Shown: piece by piece, positions 10,156-22,476 of the stretch
Layout: every line of letters begins with the position of its first letter
How positions within the stretch are numbered: position 1 is the first letter of the stretch
Assembly (NCBI GenBank): GCA_949357655.1
Contig: CASHTG010000003.1
Location: 434,001 to 498,000, forward strand
Reading direction: 5' to 3'
DNA from: Parascedosporium putredinis
Taxonomy: Eukaryota > Ascomycota > Sordariomycetes > Microascales > Microascaceae
DNA: 64,000 nt
Notes under the pieces: generated by a model
What the model saw: the letters and a program-made list of their open reading frames with translations, nothing else
The model's database searches: none
Told to the model about the DNA's origin: nothing
Position numbers and translations under genes: made by a program

Positions 10156-13100
10156 GGCGACATCCTGTGATGGGGTAGGCCCAGAGGGGTTCGGCCGGGG
10201 GCTGACGTCTCCTTGGGCGGCAATCTTGAGGTCATGATATGGAATATGGGATATTCACAGTAACACCTGATGTGGTTTAAAACAATAGAATGGGATATCC
10301 ACCATGAGACGATGTTTCGGTATGAGAGGATAGATGGGGCCTATTTGCTTCGATCAAGGCATATCGCTGATTAGGCGCTATCGGCTCTAATAGAAATGAG
10401 TCTAGCTTTGTTTACCCAAAATTGTTTCGACCGGGCTTAAGAATGAGTAGCTAGTCGTGATATCTTAGGGTTGCGGAGCTTGTCAGTAGCTGTTTAAAAT
10501 AATGGATGTCTCAACAATCCTGATGAGGGGTTTGCGTTCGAAGGCATCAATGACTATGAGGTAAACCTTAATCTCTTCCTAAAGTCTTTCCCAATGACGG
10601 AAATCAAGCTCCACCATCCCTTCCTATATAGAGATGGTCCCGACACCTCCATCCACTATGGATCCCTTGTGACTGGAAAGCGGAAGGTAGTTGTGAAGCA
10701 TGTGCTCCCAATAACCCAACCTACGACTACATCTACGAGGAGGAGCATAGCGACTTAGCCCTTACGGAACGGCCTTGTTCTACCCTAGTCCATCCATGAT
10801 ATTTGTCCCCGGTAGTGGCTCTATGAGATGCAGTACTCCAATGATCAATTGAGTGAAAGGGTGTTTTCGAACTCTAGCCATACTCGGCCACGACCTACTG
10901 ACATCAAGCATCCCCAAATCTGAGCTAGAGCCTCGGCTACATATCTGAGAGACCTATCCTTCGCCGATGCCTGACACTTAATGAATATATTCTTGTAGGC
11001 GCACGACCAGTTGATATTTCTGATGGGACTACTTCCTTGCGCGACAACCCTCATCGACCTTTCGAGCCACTAAGGACTGGGAGATGAAACATCCACTTGG
11101 AAATCGCTTCCGGCATCATTTCTAGGCGCGGCGATAAAGGTTGCTTTATAGACCTCTCCCGTGGACCGCCCCCATTCCCCGAGTCACATTCCGGGAACTC
11201 AGGTCTAACCTTGAAGCCAATACAGTTCTACAAAGCATTGCCATTCCTCTCTGTGACCGCACCAGCTATTCCCTATACTTCAGCCGCGAGAAGCTTTGGA
11301 ATGACATCCGGATCCTATTTCGTTTCTCCGTTTGTGGATTTCCTACACTAAGCTCAACGAAGAGATTTCTCGAATGGCATTCCGAGGCCTTGAAGATCAG
11401 GGACCGGCGACGAGGCGAAGCCCACCTACAAAAGACCTCCCTTTGGAAAGGGCAGAGAGGCCCGGCCTCTAGGAATCTTAGTCGAGCTAGTTGCTCTGGG
11501 TCTAGTAAGCCGAGATGCCTGTATCCCTTGAAGCAGGGGACCTTAATGTACTAACACCGGGAAGCATGCGAGATGCTCTGATAATATCAAACAGTTGAGT
11601 CTTTTAGACGTTGTAAATACATGCCTTGGACACATTTCGGCAGATGGCGTCGTTAGATCCGAGGATGAAGTCAGTATAAGGGTCTTAATCCTTAGCGGGA
11701 ACCGGCGTTGCTTCTAGGCTTGTCTAGAACACGATAACGCGGCTTGACCCGGCAGAGCTTGGGCGGGGTAGTTTCAAGGCGGCGATCCTCTTTCTAGGAC
11801 AGTTCGGGAGCAGCAAGCATTGAGACCACCCGAGCTATCATGCCTTGTGGAACAAGCCCGGTGTGAACGAGAACAATAGCTTAGCTAGAACTTAAGTCTC
11901 TCCTCAGGGTGCTGGTGGTTCAAAGAATAATCCTAGTGTCTTTTTCTTCTTTATAGCTACGAGGGTTCAAATGACAACTTCAGTATGATGAATACGCTTG
12001 TCTCAAGCTAGATGTAATACATAAGTGGTGGAAACCAGGTGCTGGCTGGTACCCGCCAACTCGAAGCACAACGAAGTGTTTAAAGAAAATCCAAAGAGCT
12101 GCGGCTGCGCCGGCATTGAAGGAGGTCAAATGTTCAAAGAGCTGCATCGCAGTTCTTTGGCTGACGGTATCAATGCCGTAGTCATAAGCGAACAAGATAT
12201 TGGACGGCTTTTTCTCGTGCCGGGGGTATCGTTGTTATGCTAGCACCAAAGACATTCTCCAAGTAGCTTTTGTTTGGCATGGTAGGATAGGTTCAATGGA
12301 AATGGAAGAGGGGGTTCCAAGGATACATGTAATGGGAGAGACGAGTGACCGCGTCGATCGGTGAATCCGGTGTATCGCGCATGAAGTAGGCAAAGATGCT
12401 GGACGAAGGTCTCGGAGGAGTTCGATTTGCCGATCTAGTCCCAAAGAAAAATCAAGAGGAAGGATATCGATTGGGGAGAGAAAGGCTAAGCTTCGACTCG
12501 GGACTTGGCCCACTTCTTCTTTCTTTCTTCTCTTCTTGAATTATGGAATTTCAGGTCACAGGAGCACCTTCCTCTTTCCTGAGCTAGAGGCGCTTTCTGC
12601 TGTAGCTATTGTTCGAAAATGGAAGGTCCATCGGCGGTCTTGGAAAGGGAGGAGGGAAGATAGGGAAGAGGGCTGAGGAGATCATGGAAGGTGTTTCATC
12701 GTCATGCTTCGAGAAGATCACCCACTTTGACAATCCAAATAGCAAGCATGAAAAGCTGGTTTCGTCCGAGGTCAATAGAAGATAGACTACAAATGACACT
12801 CGAGCTACACATACACACCGTCATTTGCCCTCTCCCCTCGAAAATTCATTCTACGACATCAATGTATCCTTTGCGAGAGCGAGGAGGGCTTGACGTCCCA
12901 AAGTTCACCCGTGCGAACTTTAACGCGCGAAGGCAAGCAACTACAACAATGGCGAAATGTCTCCTGCATTCCTTCCGATCAACAGGATCAAAAATTGGGA
13001 ATTTCGGAACTAATGGCCCGAGACCCGAGAGTCTGTTCCCTCCCCAAAGCAAGCAGGATCGGGGATCGGGGAGGAACTGTTTTAACGTTTACGATTTCGT

Positions 13101-15544
13101 GTACTTGTCAAGAGGGGGCAATCCCTCGAAGCCTTCGTATCGTGCATACGGGCCCCAACTCCGACCCACACGAGTTGGAGTGAAACCTGGGAGCGGAACC
13201 TTTTTGTTCTCTTCTACAAATGTCGATTTGTATTTTACAAAATGATGGGCAAAGAAACCATGAGCACGGTGTTGTGTGCAGGTGCGCCGTGATGTCGAGG
13301 TCGCTCGAGGGCGGCGAGCCAGGGAGACTTGAAACGAAACACGAGGGTCGAGGTTGCAAGCCGACAGGCAGAGAACGGGGGATGCAACGTGAGCGCCTGC
13401 AGACACTGCCATGAAGATGACGACAGGACGGGAATGACCAACTCGGAGACTATTGTTTTACGTTTCAAGTTGGGCAAAGAAAAAGTAATGAGGAGTCGGA
13501 TATGCTTCTGTTCGAATACCACTTTGGGCCATCATTGATAGCACTCATTAAAGAGCAATCCAATGGATCTATGGAGGAGTCGTGATGGCGAAGCCAGCCA
13601 TGAGCCGCGAGACCCTATGAGAGAGTATCATTCCAGGGAAAGGAAAAACGCCCAGCTCGAGGTATCCACGGAGCCACAGATGCTAGATGCAGGGAGCACT
13701 CTCGACAAAACCCAGGAGCTTCTATTTGAGAGTCTCCGCGGGCGCCGCGGGCTCCAAGGGGTTTGGGGGTCACGCCTTCGCCTCGTGGTGGGGCACTTGT
13801 CCAGCGCTCTTTTTTGTTCCATTTGTTCCAGTCTGTTGCAAACGGCGGAGGTGGAGGTGGAGGTGGAGGTGGCGGTCGATTGGGGAAAGAGAAAAAGTAT
13901 ACAGACTTTTGAAACTGCACAGTTTACTCCGAGTAGGAACATCCCGTTGGCTTGGCTCCTGGCGTGCAGTCTAACGTGGAGGAATCTGTACTTGACGGTT
14001 CAAGATGTGCTGCATTGGGGTGGGGAAGCGAGCCCTTCAGGGGACCTCCCCTTTTCCTACCCGCGACAGCTCAAGCTGGGATCTCGATGTTGCAATTGGC
14101 CCCAAGCGGCTACCCTTGAGAGAGCGAGAAGCCACAGTCTAGTCCTCGATGTCCGCTTGTGCGTATTCACGGTCGATGGACGAACGAGCCCTTGATTGAC
14201 CTATATCCATGATCCATGGATTGGCGTTCTTGTTGGTGTTGTGCTCGACCCTGACGACCCTCTCTTCCCCTCGGCCGTTCTGCAACTCGAGTCTGTGACG
14301 CTGTTTGGCTGTAACACGAGCTGCGTCCGTTCGCACCTGAGGGTTTTCCTCCCCGGCCGTATTACTTCTCATTTTCATTCTGGTTTTCTATTTCTATTTC
14401 TATTTCTTTTTCTTTTTCTCTTTGGTTAATGGGTTGCCCCATTGTTCGCCTATCCCTTTGTTTTCCCTGACCAGTGCTTCGTGCCCTTGCGCGAACCCTC
14501 GTCCTTGTCGGGATCAAGGATGGATCTCATCAGTCGTGGATAGGTATCGGAATGGAGAGTGACCCCAGCGACCCCGGCGTCCCCAGCGTCCCCAGCGACG
14601 CCATTGAGCTGTGCTCCACACTGGATGGTCTAGCCCACGTTGCGTTGCACGCCCACCACACCAAAACCCACACACGCAACTCCTGAAGCCACGCTAGCGA
14701 GGGAAAAAGAAGGGGCTTCGGCTTCCAATCCTCGAGGGCCTACCACGAGTCAGGTACCGTGCAAAAAGTCTGCGAATGAGACGCCGGCGCCGTGTTATCT
14801 CGCCCAGCCCAGCTTAGCCTGGCGTAGTGTAGTGTGGTCCCCTTTCCCCCTAGGTGAAGGCACCACACCAACACACCAGACGTACTCCACATCCACCAGT
14901 CAAAACTGTGAAGCTTGCCTCTCCTTAAATCACACCAAGTCTCGTGTGTACAAAACGTGATGCGGTGGCTAAGATGAACGAAGATAAAAGGAAGCGAGTG
15001 ACGACGTCGAACCAGAGAATTGGAAGAAAAGTAAGAGCTCGAGGGCCACGAAGTATATCTAAGAGAGATACGAATCTGGTGTAGTAGGCGGGAGGCGAAT
15101 TAATATCAGGGGCGAGAAAAATAGCCCTGCGGCCGCGCTTGCCAGGTGCGGAAGGAAGCACTCCTTGTAAAAAGTTCTGCTTGTAATCCCTCCCAGCGCC
15201 AGACGTTGGGAAATCCCTGAAACGCTCTGGCCTTGCTCTCCCCCGATCCAGCGCCACTCCAACGGAACCAACCTCGAACCTTCAACCATCACCTGCATTG
15301 CCCTCGGTCACGACCCTTCTTTTTCTCCGGCCATTCTTCGAGAGCACGGAGGCTCATTCACCCATTCTTTCCCTTTTTTCGACTCAACATATCGACCTGG
15401 ATCTTCCCCCATCCCCGTCCCCATTTTATTTTATTTTCGCACGAGAATCTCCGTGTCACCAATCTATCTCTCTTTTCGAAAAAGGAAAAAAAGAAAAAGA
15501 AGAAAAAAGCCGGGGCGGATTGATCACGACCACAGCTTGGGGCA
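10156..15544. other. Gene-poor stretch upstream of SOG2
   Basis: No intact gene is supported. 10400-12200 is a decayed, CTAG-rich region (see separate entry). From 12.6 kb onward open frames lack protein character. Simple repeats occur at 13847-13872 (GGAGGT units) and 14384-14424 (TTTCTA, then TTTTTC). The last 500 bases are pyrimidine-rich and probably hold the SOG2 promoter and leader. Confidence 0.45.
10560..11560 (+). pseudogene. Decayed coding-like relic of unknown family
   Basis: Protein-like pieces occur in shifting frames, for example KLHHPFLYRDGPDTSIHYGSL with VTGKRKVVVKHV near 10600-10690, and a 137-codon frame at 11141-11554 with FRELRSNLEANTVLQSIAI and EKRLWNDIR-like text. Stops interrupt all frames. 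TAG and CTAG are common throughout. I do not recognise the parent; a kinase-like or transposon-borne gene is a guess. Error alone cannot explain the stops, unlike in the housekeeping genes. Confidence 0.25.
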
Positions 15545-18500
15545 ATGGACAGACCTTCGGGCCCTCTGGGCGCCGCGACCCAGTCGACGGGTCGAAGCCT
15601 GCCTGATTTACCAACGCAATCCATCACGATGCGACGACCAGTCGGTGCTCCCCGAACTCGATCCCCGCCGCCGCTCTCAACGCTCCAGTGCCTCCCGTGC
15701 CCCTATTCCCAAGATCCGAAAGGTCCCTTCGAATCCGGCCCTCTCCTCCGCTTCTCTCGCTCCCCCGGCGCCCACGCCAGCGAGCAAGGTCATCGCCTTT
15801 GCGAGGAAGCCATGCAGAATGCCCTTCAGGAGAATGAAGCCCAGGCTCAGCGAGCGGAGGGCGGAACCACCAATGCAGAACTGAAGCCGGGTGTGACGAT
15901 TGATCTCAGCCGCAAGGGGATTCGAGAGCTTCCTGAGGAGGTTGTCGACGTGATCAAGCACGAGCTGGAACGGTACGATAGCCCCCTTTAATTCAGAGCA
16001 CGACTTTTTTCCCCCTCCCCTTCTATGGAAAAACAAGAAAACAACCGCTGTGGCTTTCAGACCAATGCGGATGACTCGCTGACAATGAGGATGGCTTCTA
16101 TAGACTTGCTTTGTCCCACAATCAACTCACGGCGTTTCCTACGAGATTCTCCGAATGCACCTCGTTACGATACCTAAACGTTAGGAACAACCAGATCAAG
16201 GACTTTCCCCTTCCCGTACGTTTCTTTTCCTCCTTCTTTTTTTCCCTCTCGCTCTTTTTAGTCAGATTCGCGCGTTATCCTCAGCTATCTATGGGTTGCC
16301 CTTGGTAATATCAGCCTATCGCCCGGATGCAATCGCTAACCATTTTACCCGAGTAGTTGTGCGACCTCAAATCCCTCGAGATTCTCGACCTCGGTCGGAA
16401 TAAGCTCCGAATCCTACCACCCGAAATTGTGAGATTGACCTCGCTCAAGGTCCTCTCGGTCCAACGGAATCGAATTCGAGAATTGCCCTTGTGTCTTGCC
16501 GACATGGCATCGCTACAAGTGTTGAAATTGGATGGAAATGATATCATGTTCCCGCCACCCGAAGTATTCCAGGTTCCCGCCACCACACCGCCCAGCGAGG
16601 GTGTTTTACGTGAAAACGACGTGACCGAGCTCGCCGTCACAGCCCACATAAAAGTATCTTCGGCAGCGGAGCATGAATGGACGAGCGGAATCCGATGCCG
16701 GCGGAGACGAATCGAGCGAGGGTGCTGAAACCCCGAGGTTGCCGATTAAGCGCGTCGCCAGCGGGCGTTTCCCCATCAAGGTTAACGGCAGCGAAGTGGC
16801 GGATATACGGTCGCCCGCCAGCATGCGTCCTCCGCCCATTCCGACGCGTTCTCACTACCGCGGACTCTCCCAGCAGAGCACAACGATGCGTCGGACCAAT
16901 GTCATGCCCCTGACGATTGGCAACGTCACCGAACGCATCCGCAGCAACTCGGAGACGGGGTGCTACAACCGCGCCAGGAGCGGCCGGAGAGCAGATCCCG
17001 CCGCATGGCGGTCATGTCCAAGAAGGGATCTGATCTAGGGACGCTGGACGAGACCCAGGCCAATAACCGCTTTAGCCACTACCGAGGACTCAGCCACGGC
17101 TCCGCGATGCAAGGGCCGGGAGCGAACGCGAATCTAGCAGACAAGAGCCCCGCGAGCCCTGCGGAGCCATACTTGCAGCGACCGATCTACGTTCGACGAC
17201 TCTCCATCCTCCCCGAAAGACGGCGAGAATCCAAGGTGTATGACCCTACGATCGAGACGGCCAAGGGCATACTATACTCGGTGTTCCAGATCCATCCAAT
17301 GATTCAGATGCTCATGAGCCTCACCAATGACGGGTCGGCCAAGCGCTCTAGTCTGGAGATTGTGTTTTATAATACTAATTCTCACGTCGAGGAGCTTGAG
17401 CAGGCCATCCAGAAGCACGATCCGCTCAACGGCGACGACGAGGCGTCGGCGTACCACGACAACGAGAATGTGCACCGGGCGTGCCAGACACTGGTCAGTG
17501 CCTATACGCACGTGTGCACCCTTCTGGCGGGCAACATCGATACCTTTGTGGACAACGGCGATCCCCGATACATCCGGACGCTGCTCGTACTCCTGTACAA
17601 CAGCATCATGGAGCTGAGGGTGACCATGTCGTCCATCACTCCGGAGAATGGAATGACATACAGGCAGCCTCCCCGCGCAATCGGGCATGGGCGGTGACAC
17701 GATTCGGCCGCACTCCCGGGAACCTTCGAATCACGCCATGATGGACCGACCGGGACCTGGTGGTCAGCGGCCTCGGAACGGCGGATACGTGCCGAACCCC
17801 GCCAGTCTAAGAGTCGCGACGGACGTAACGATGCCCTATACCAATGGCGCAGGGCGGCCGACGGCGCCTTTGAGTCGGCGACGCCTCGATCGGGCGAGTC
17901 ATTTGCGTCGGGCAGCAGCTCCTCGGCAGGTAGAAATATGGAAGAGTTTAGCGACGAAGACCGGCTTTTGAGAAAATCTTCCTCTCTCTGCAGCGGTCAT
18001 CGGAGCTTGTGATGAGGTCACTACCGGGCCTCGTGGCGCAGCTCAGCGGGGGTCTTCGAAACGCCATCCAAAACCGGGAACGCAACGGTATCACGGAGGA
18101 GGTGATACGGGCGTGGAGGTTGATGGTGTCCAAGGCGACGACGGCGGTGCAGCAAACGGAAACGCTCAAGGCGCGCATGTCGCTGATCAAGCTCAAGGAG
18201 CCTGGCATCCGGACGCAAACGGCGTTCTGGAACGTGTGCAGCAACTTCCTCCGGTCGTGGAGCGATTTCGGCGCGGCGATGAAGTACGCGGTCGGGCAGC
18301 ACAACCTACCCATCGGGGCAGACGCGCGCGCGCCTCCGACCGATCCACCAGGCGATCAAGGAAACGACGGACGCTATCCGGCGGTCGCCGTGGTCGTATA
18401 TCCTACGCGAGTCGATGGGACCGATGCTCATGAACCCGATGATGTCGCCGCAGGAGCCCGGTATGGGGGTGGGCCGATGCAGCAGATGCCCATGACGCCG

Positions 18501-18869
18501 CAGAGCGCGGCGTTGGGGCCGGCGGCGCAGGCAACAATCCCCTCGACACCGCAGAGCGCGTCGTTCTCGTCGGCCTTTTCCGGCAACGTGTTTGAGCGGG
18601 CGGACGCGCTGATTTCGTACGGCGGGCTGGCGATGCCGTCGCGAACGGGGACGATGACGAGCAGCGGCGGTCCGGGGCCGGGCGGCCCAGGCGGGCTGGG
18701 CATGACGGGCAGCAGCATGGGCGGGTCAATGTCGTCTTCGTCGTCCATGTCCATGTCCATGTCTATGTCGATGCAGGACGGGAGCGGGGCGATGACGCCG
18801 GCGACGATGTTGAGTCCTGGCTCGAGCTTTTCCTCGGCGCGGCTGAATGGGACGCGGATGGCGTTTTAG
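15545..18869 (+). CDS. SOG2: SOG2-like leucine-rich-repeat protein of the RAM/MOR network
   Basis: Sog2 is a scaffold of the RAM pathway that, with Kic1-type kinase, Hym1/Mo25, Tao3 and Mob2, activates the NDR kinase Cbk1/COT-1 for polarised growth and cell separation. After the segment AMQNALQENEAQAQ comes the LRR block (VTIDLSRKGIRELPEEVVDVI, LALSHNQLTAFP, SLRYLNVRNNQIKDFP, LEILDLGRNKLRILP, SLKVLSVQRNRIRELP, LQVLKLDGNDI). Then follow Ser/Pro-rich SHYRGLSQQ and SHYRGLSHG motifs, the conserved helical Sog2 domain (YDPTIETAKGILYSVFQ, VFERADAL) and a Met/Ser-rich tail. Introns: 15973-16103 and 16216-16356. At least seven frame breaks occur (near 15700-15800, 16653, 16955, 17655, 17671-17674, 17850, 17968, plus a compensating pair 18310/18470). 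Each join restores conserved sequence. The start and first 80 residues are uncertain. Confidence 0.9.
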
Positions 18870-18903
18870 TGGAAGCGTCGTCGGGCCGCGGCGAGGGTGT
18901 GAG

Positions 18904-18944
<41 letters not shown>

Positions 18945-20494
18945 ACGAGGCGAGGTTCTCGAAGAGGTTTCATCTTTCTTCCCCTTTTCCACCTTTTCGT
19001 CTTGCCCGTGGGCTTTTTCTCTTTTCTTTTGAACTAAACAGTAGGAGACAGTGTATGAGGGGGATTGGAGGTGTTTTTGGCTTCACGTTGGCATACCATA
19101 TATAATCACACACATTTTGAGAGAGGCGGGGGACGCGAGGTGTATAATTCTTGTTTACCCGGCTCCTTCCTAGCCATTCCTTTGACATCAAAATCAGCAT
19201 AGCATGGAGTTTTTGAGATTACTTGTTTCTTTTTTGTTCCCCTTCATCTTGTTCATCTCTTGTTCATCTCTTGGGAGTGGAACTACTCAAGGAATGGAGA
19301 GCGAAAAACAGGGACGTTTATACGTCGAGCTCGCTCCTTGAGTCGCAATGTAACAAACAATATTACTACATATTTTCTTCTCCGTCTCTTTAGAGCACAC
19401 TTTTTTCTTCTCTTTGTTACTTTACAAGATGTTTTCCTGGTTTCTCGTTTGCAGGCAGACAGAGGCGAAGAGGAGGGAGTAGGGTATATGTTGCACTTGG
19501 TCGGAAAATGGGCCATGAGGAAGAGGTATGGGTTTGTATTTGTATTGGTCTAGGGATATGTCATTTATCTTGTATGTATAAATGGATGGTCTTTGTGATA
19601 TCCTTGGTATAAATGGATCCATTGCTTTAAACTAAAGACGGGCTCAGGCAGGTTGAGTGCCAAGGTGATGATGAACGGTAGAGGAGGTTCAGTGGTGGAT
19701 CATCTGGTGCCTCGAGCCGTAGAGCCATCAAAGCATCCAGATCCATCGATGCATGATGGAACGAAGCTGGCGCTGGCAGCATGTCGCCAGCCCTACACGA
19801 CGAACTCGATTGAGATTCTGGCAGTCTTGGCCCACGCTGCTTCGGAGGCGCCCGGCTTCAATGTTCCCTTCCTTCAATGTTCCCTTCCCCGCATCGCCAA
19901 CCGCCCGCTCTGCCCCCACCATTTGATTCTTAGGGGTGGGATAAAGCGCACGCAGGCGTCACCCGCCTTGCCTCCCCGCCAATCTCTGCACGCCGTGCCA
20001 CGGTATGTGCGCCTCGAGATTCTGCTTATTGAGGGGAACTGCCTGCAGTAGGTGGAGGAGGAAAAAGGGATTTGGAGCAGAGCAGAGCAGAGGGTGTGGG
20101 ACGCAACACATGGGGGTCACCTGCTGTGTGGCCTTTATTTTGTATTTGGTAGGAATAGGCGTTGGCCTTGTTTTTATTTTTGGAGAATGTGAGGTGCATC
20201 TCCCATCATTTTTTGAATTCTTTGTCCTAGATTCGACAGCTTCTAGTGTGAGCTTCCCACGATGCACATGCGCCCGTGGTAAGAAGAATAGCGACCATCA
20301 CGAACCCACACAACAACTCCCACGGCACCCTCGACTTCTCTTTAATTCTTCTCAAGACTGGGACTTCCTTACTTTGAAGAGCATCATCTCAGATACGCCG
20401 TGCGCTTTCGCGCATTATCCCTCTCTTCGAAAACAGCGCCAGACAACCAACCCCTCCCCTCCTTCCCCGCAACTCAAGCGAAACACTTAGAGAA
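18870..20494. other. Intergenic between SOG2 and the BLOC1S1-like gene
   Basis: Contains the SOG2 3' region with the GA repeat, then T-rich sequence and, from about 20200, the pyrimidine-rich promoter and leader of the next gene. No coding region is supported. Confidence 0.5.
18909..18942. repeat. (GA)17 microsatellite in the SOG2 3' region
   Basis: An uninterrupted GA dinucleotide run about 40 bases after the SOG2 stop codon, probably within its 3' UTR. Confidence 0.9.
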
Positions 20495-21974
20495 ATGAAC
20501 CCCACGATGTCGTCCGAATCCATCTGCTCTACCGCAGCCCAACCTTCCTCCCCTCCTCCTACCCACGACGTCCTCCCAGCACAAACCACCTCCCCTTCCT
20601 CCGTCTCCTCGCCATCCGGGCTCTCCTCCCCGCTCCTCCCTCCCTCCGCGCCATCCTCCTCAAGACCAACACCAACGACGGCGGGAACAACCGGCGCAAG
20701 CTCCTCCACCGCCCCCACCACCGCCGCCAGCTCATCCGTAGCCGGCGGCGGAGTCTTTCCAATCTTCCCACCCCAACATCTACACCACCAGCACCAGCAT
20801 CAGCACCAGCCCCAGCACCAACGAGCCTCCTCCTCCTCCTCCTCCGCCATGGCCCCACCACCCTCCTCCTCCTCTTCCCCCTCCCACCAACACCAGCGCC
20901 GAGACTCGCCCCCTCCCCTCTCCGCCGACCACACCGCCGAAGCGCGCGCCGCCCTCATCGCATCCATCAGCAACCTCGTCGACACGGAGCTCACCCCGCG
21001 CGCCCAAGCCCTGCACGCCGGCGCCGCCGCTCTCACCCGCCAGGAGCGCGACGTGACCCGCGCCACGGCCGCCCTGCGCGCCGAAAACGAAAAGCTCGAG
21101 AAGCTGGCCAGCGGCGCGGCGCGGGACATCAAGATGATTGGGAGCGTGCAGAACTGGGCCGAGGTGCTGGAGAGGGACTTTGTCGTGCTCGAGGAGACGG
21201 TGCGCTTGGTCAGGGATGGGTGCGGGAGCGATTGCTGCAGCTGTAGTGAGTGGGACGATGATGACGATGACGACGACGACGTTGACGAGGATGAGGATGG
21301 GGAAGTGGGTGTGGGGAGCGCGGGCGAAGAGGAGAGGGCCAGGTGTCGCTGAGCAAAGGCCCGGATTTGGATGAGATGGCACGGAAACTCGCCGCTCTCA
21401 ATTTCGGCGCTCCCGCCCCGGCCATCCCCACCGTGGAGTCCACGGCAGCTGCCCCGACCCTCCTAGACGCGGTTAGCCCGACGTCAGCCTCGACCCCAGC
21501 ACCGGCCCCGGCCCCGGTTTCCACCCAGCCCGTCCATGAGCAGCCGCCGAGAAAGGCCCCCGACCTGGACAGGATGGCCCGGAAGCTCGCCGCGCTCAAC
21601 TTCGCGACCCCTTCCCTCGCCCTCCCCACCGTCAGCACCACCGCCGCCACCGCCACGACTCTCCACGACATCTCGGCCACCCTACCCATTCACCCGTCTC
21701 CTCTGGCCAAATCGTCCCCCAACGTACCCACAGACGGGGACAGCTGCCAGCTGCCGACCCACCCCCGAAGACGGCCGTCGCGCCAGAATCCATACCTCTG
21801 CCCCCAGATACGCCAGCGGACGACCTGTACGCGGACGGTGACCATTACGACGGCACTACATCGAGGGCGAGCTTATCGGAGTCGAGTCGGAGCCTCGTGG
21901 GCACCGAATCCCCGTTTGAGCAGGATAGAACGGCCGCGCAATCAGACACGACGTCATTAGCAACGACGATTTGA
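20495..21974 (+). CDS. BLOC-1 subunit 1 / GCN5L1-like protein with long low-complexity extensions
   Basis: The core (about residues 145-245) reads AEARAALIASISNLVDTEL, RAQALHAGAAALTRQERDV, AALRAENEKLEKLASGAARD and NWAEVLERDFVVLEETVRL. This matches GCN5L1, the BLOC-1 subunit acting in endosome-lysosome traffic. It is preceded by Ser/Pro and His/Gln-rich sequence and followed by an Asp run and Cys/Ser patch. Two later blocks in other frames continue it: a duplicated module (PDLDxMARKLAALNF twice, near 21361 and 21565) and an acidic Ser-rich end (DDLYADGDHYDG, SLSESSRSLVGTESP). One missing base near 21335 and one at 21736-21739 (four G for five) would make a single 493-aa protein. An alternative is two genes, the first ending at 21352. 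The core call is strong; the fusion is inferred. Confidence 0.75.
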
Positions 21975-22476
21975 GAACAAAGGGACTTTGGAAGTGATTG
22001 CTTTTTAACAAATTTTTTTTTTTTTTTAACGGCGCACACGCTTGCTATCAGTTTGCTGGCGTTCGTTTCCGGGTTTGATTTGGTCCCTGTAGACCATCTA
22101 TTTTCCTTTTGCTTATATATCACGGCCGGATACATGACTGTTCATCGGGGTCTTCGTAAAGCATTTCATTAACTTGACCTCTTCTCTTGATTAAAGTTAC
22201 AGTTCTTCTTCAACTCCATGCTTCCTTCAAATCCGAACTCTCCTCCAGCTCCATTTTTGTAGCTATACATGTGCTTTGCTAGCCCGCGAGGCACCCTTTT
22301 CGCGCGTCCATGTTGCTCCTTGTATATTCCACCTCCGCCATTGTAAAGTTTCTAACTGTGGCCAGGAGAAGAAAAAAAGGTGCAAAAAACCCCTAGGGAG
22401 AAAGCCGAACTCTTTACTCGCCTACAAATCCCAACGACAACTCATTCACGCGCCAAGCGCCACGAAATGGGCGCCT
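21975..22476. other. Shared 3' region between convergent genes
   Basis: Lies between the stops of the BLOC1S1-like gene (+) and TSC13 (-). It contains a T-run near 22011-22027 and no coding sequence. Confidence 0.55.

Noticed and set aside
13563..14195. 210-codon + frame upstream of SOG2
   Set aside because: It contains a GGAGGT repeat read as Glu-Val and no conserved segments; codon pattern does not differ between strands.
20780..21382. 200-codon minus-strand frame opposite the BLOC1S1-like gene
   Set aside because: It is the antisense of Ser/Pro- and Asp-rich coding sequence, with Gly/Val low complexity and no family; the + strand carries the conserved GCN5L1 core.
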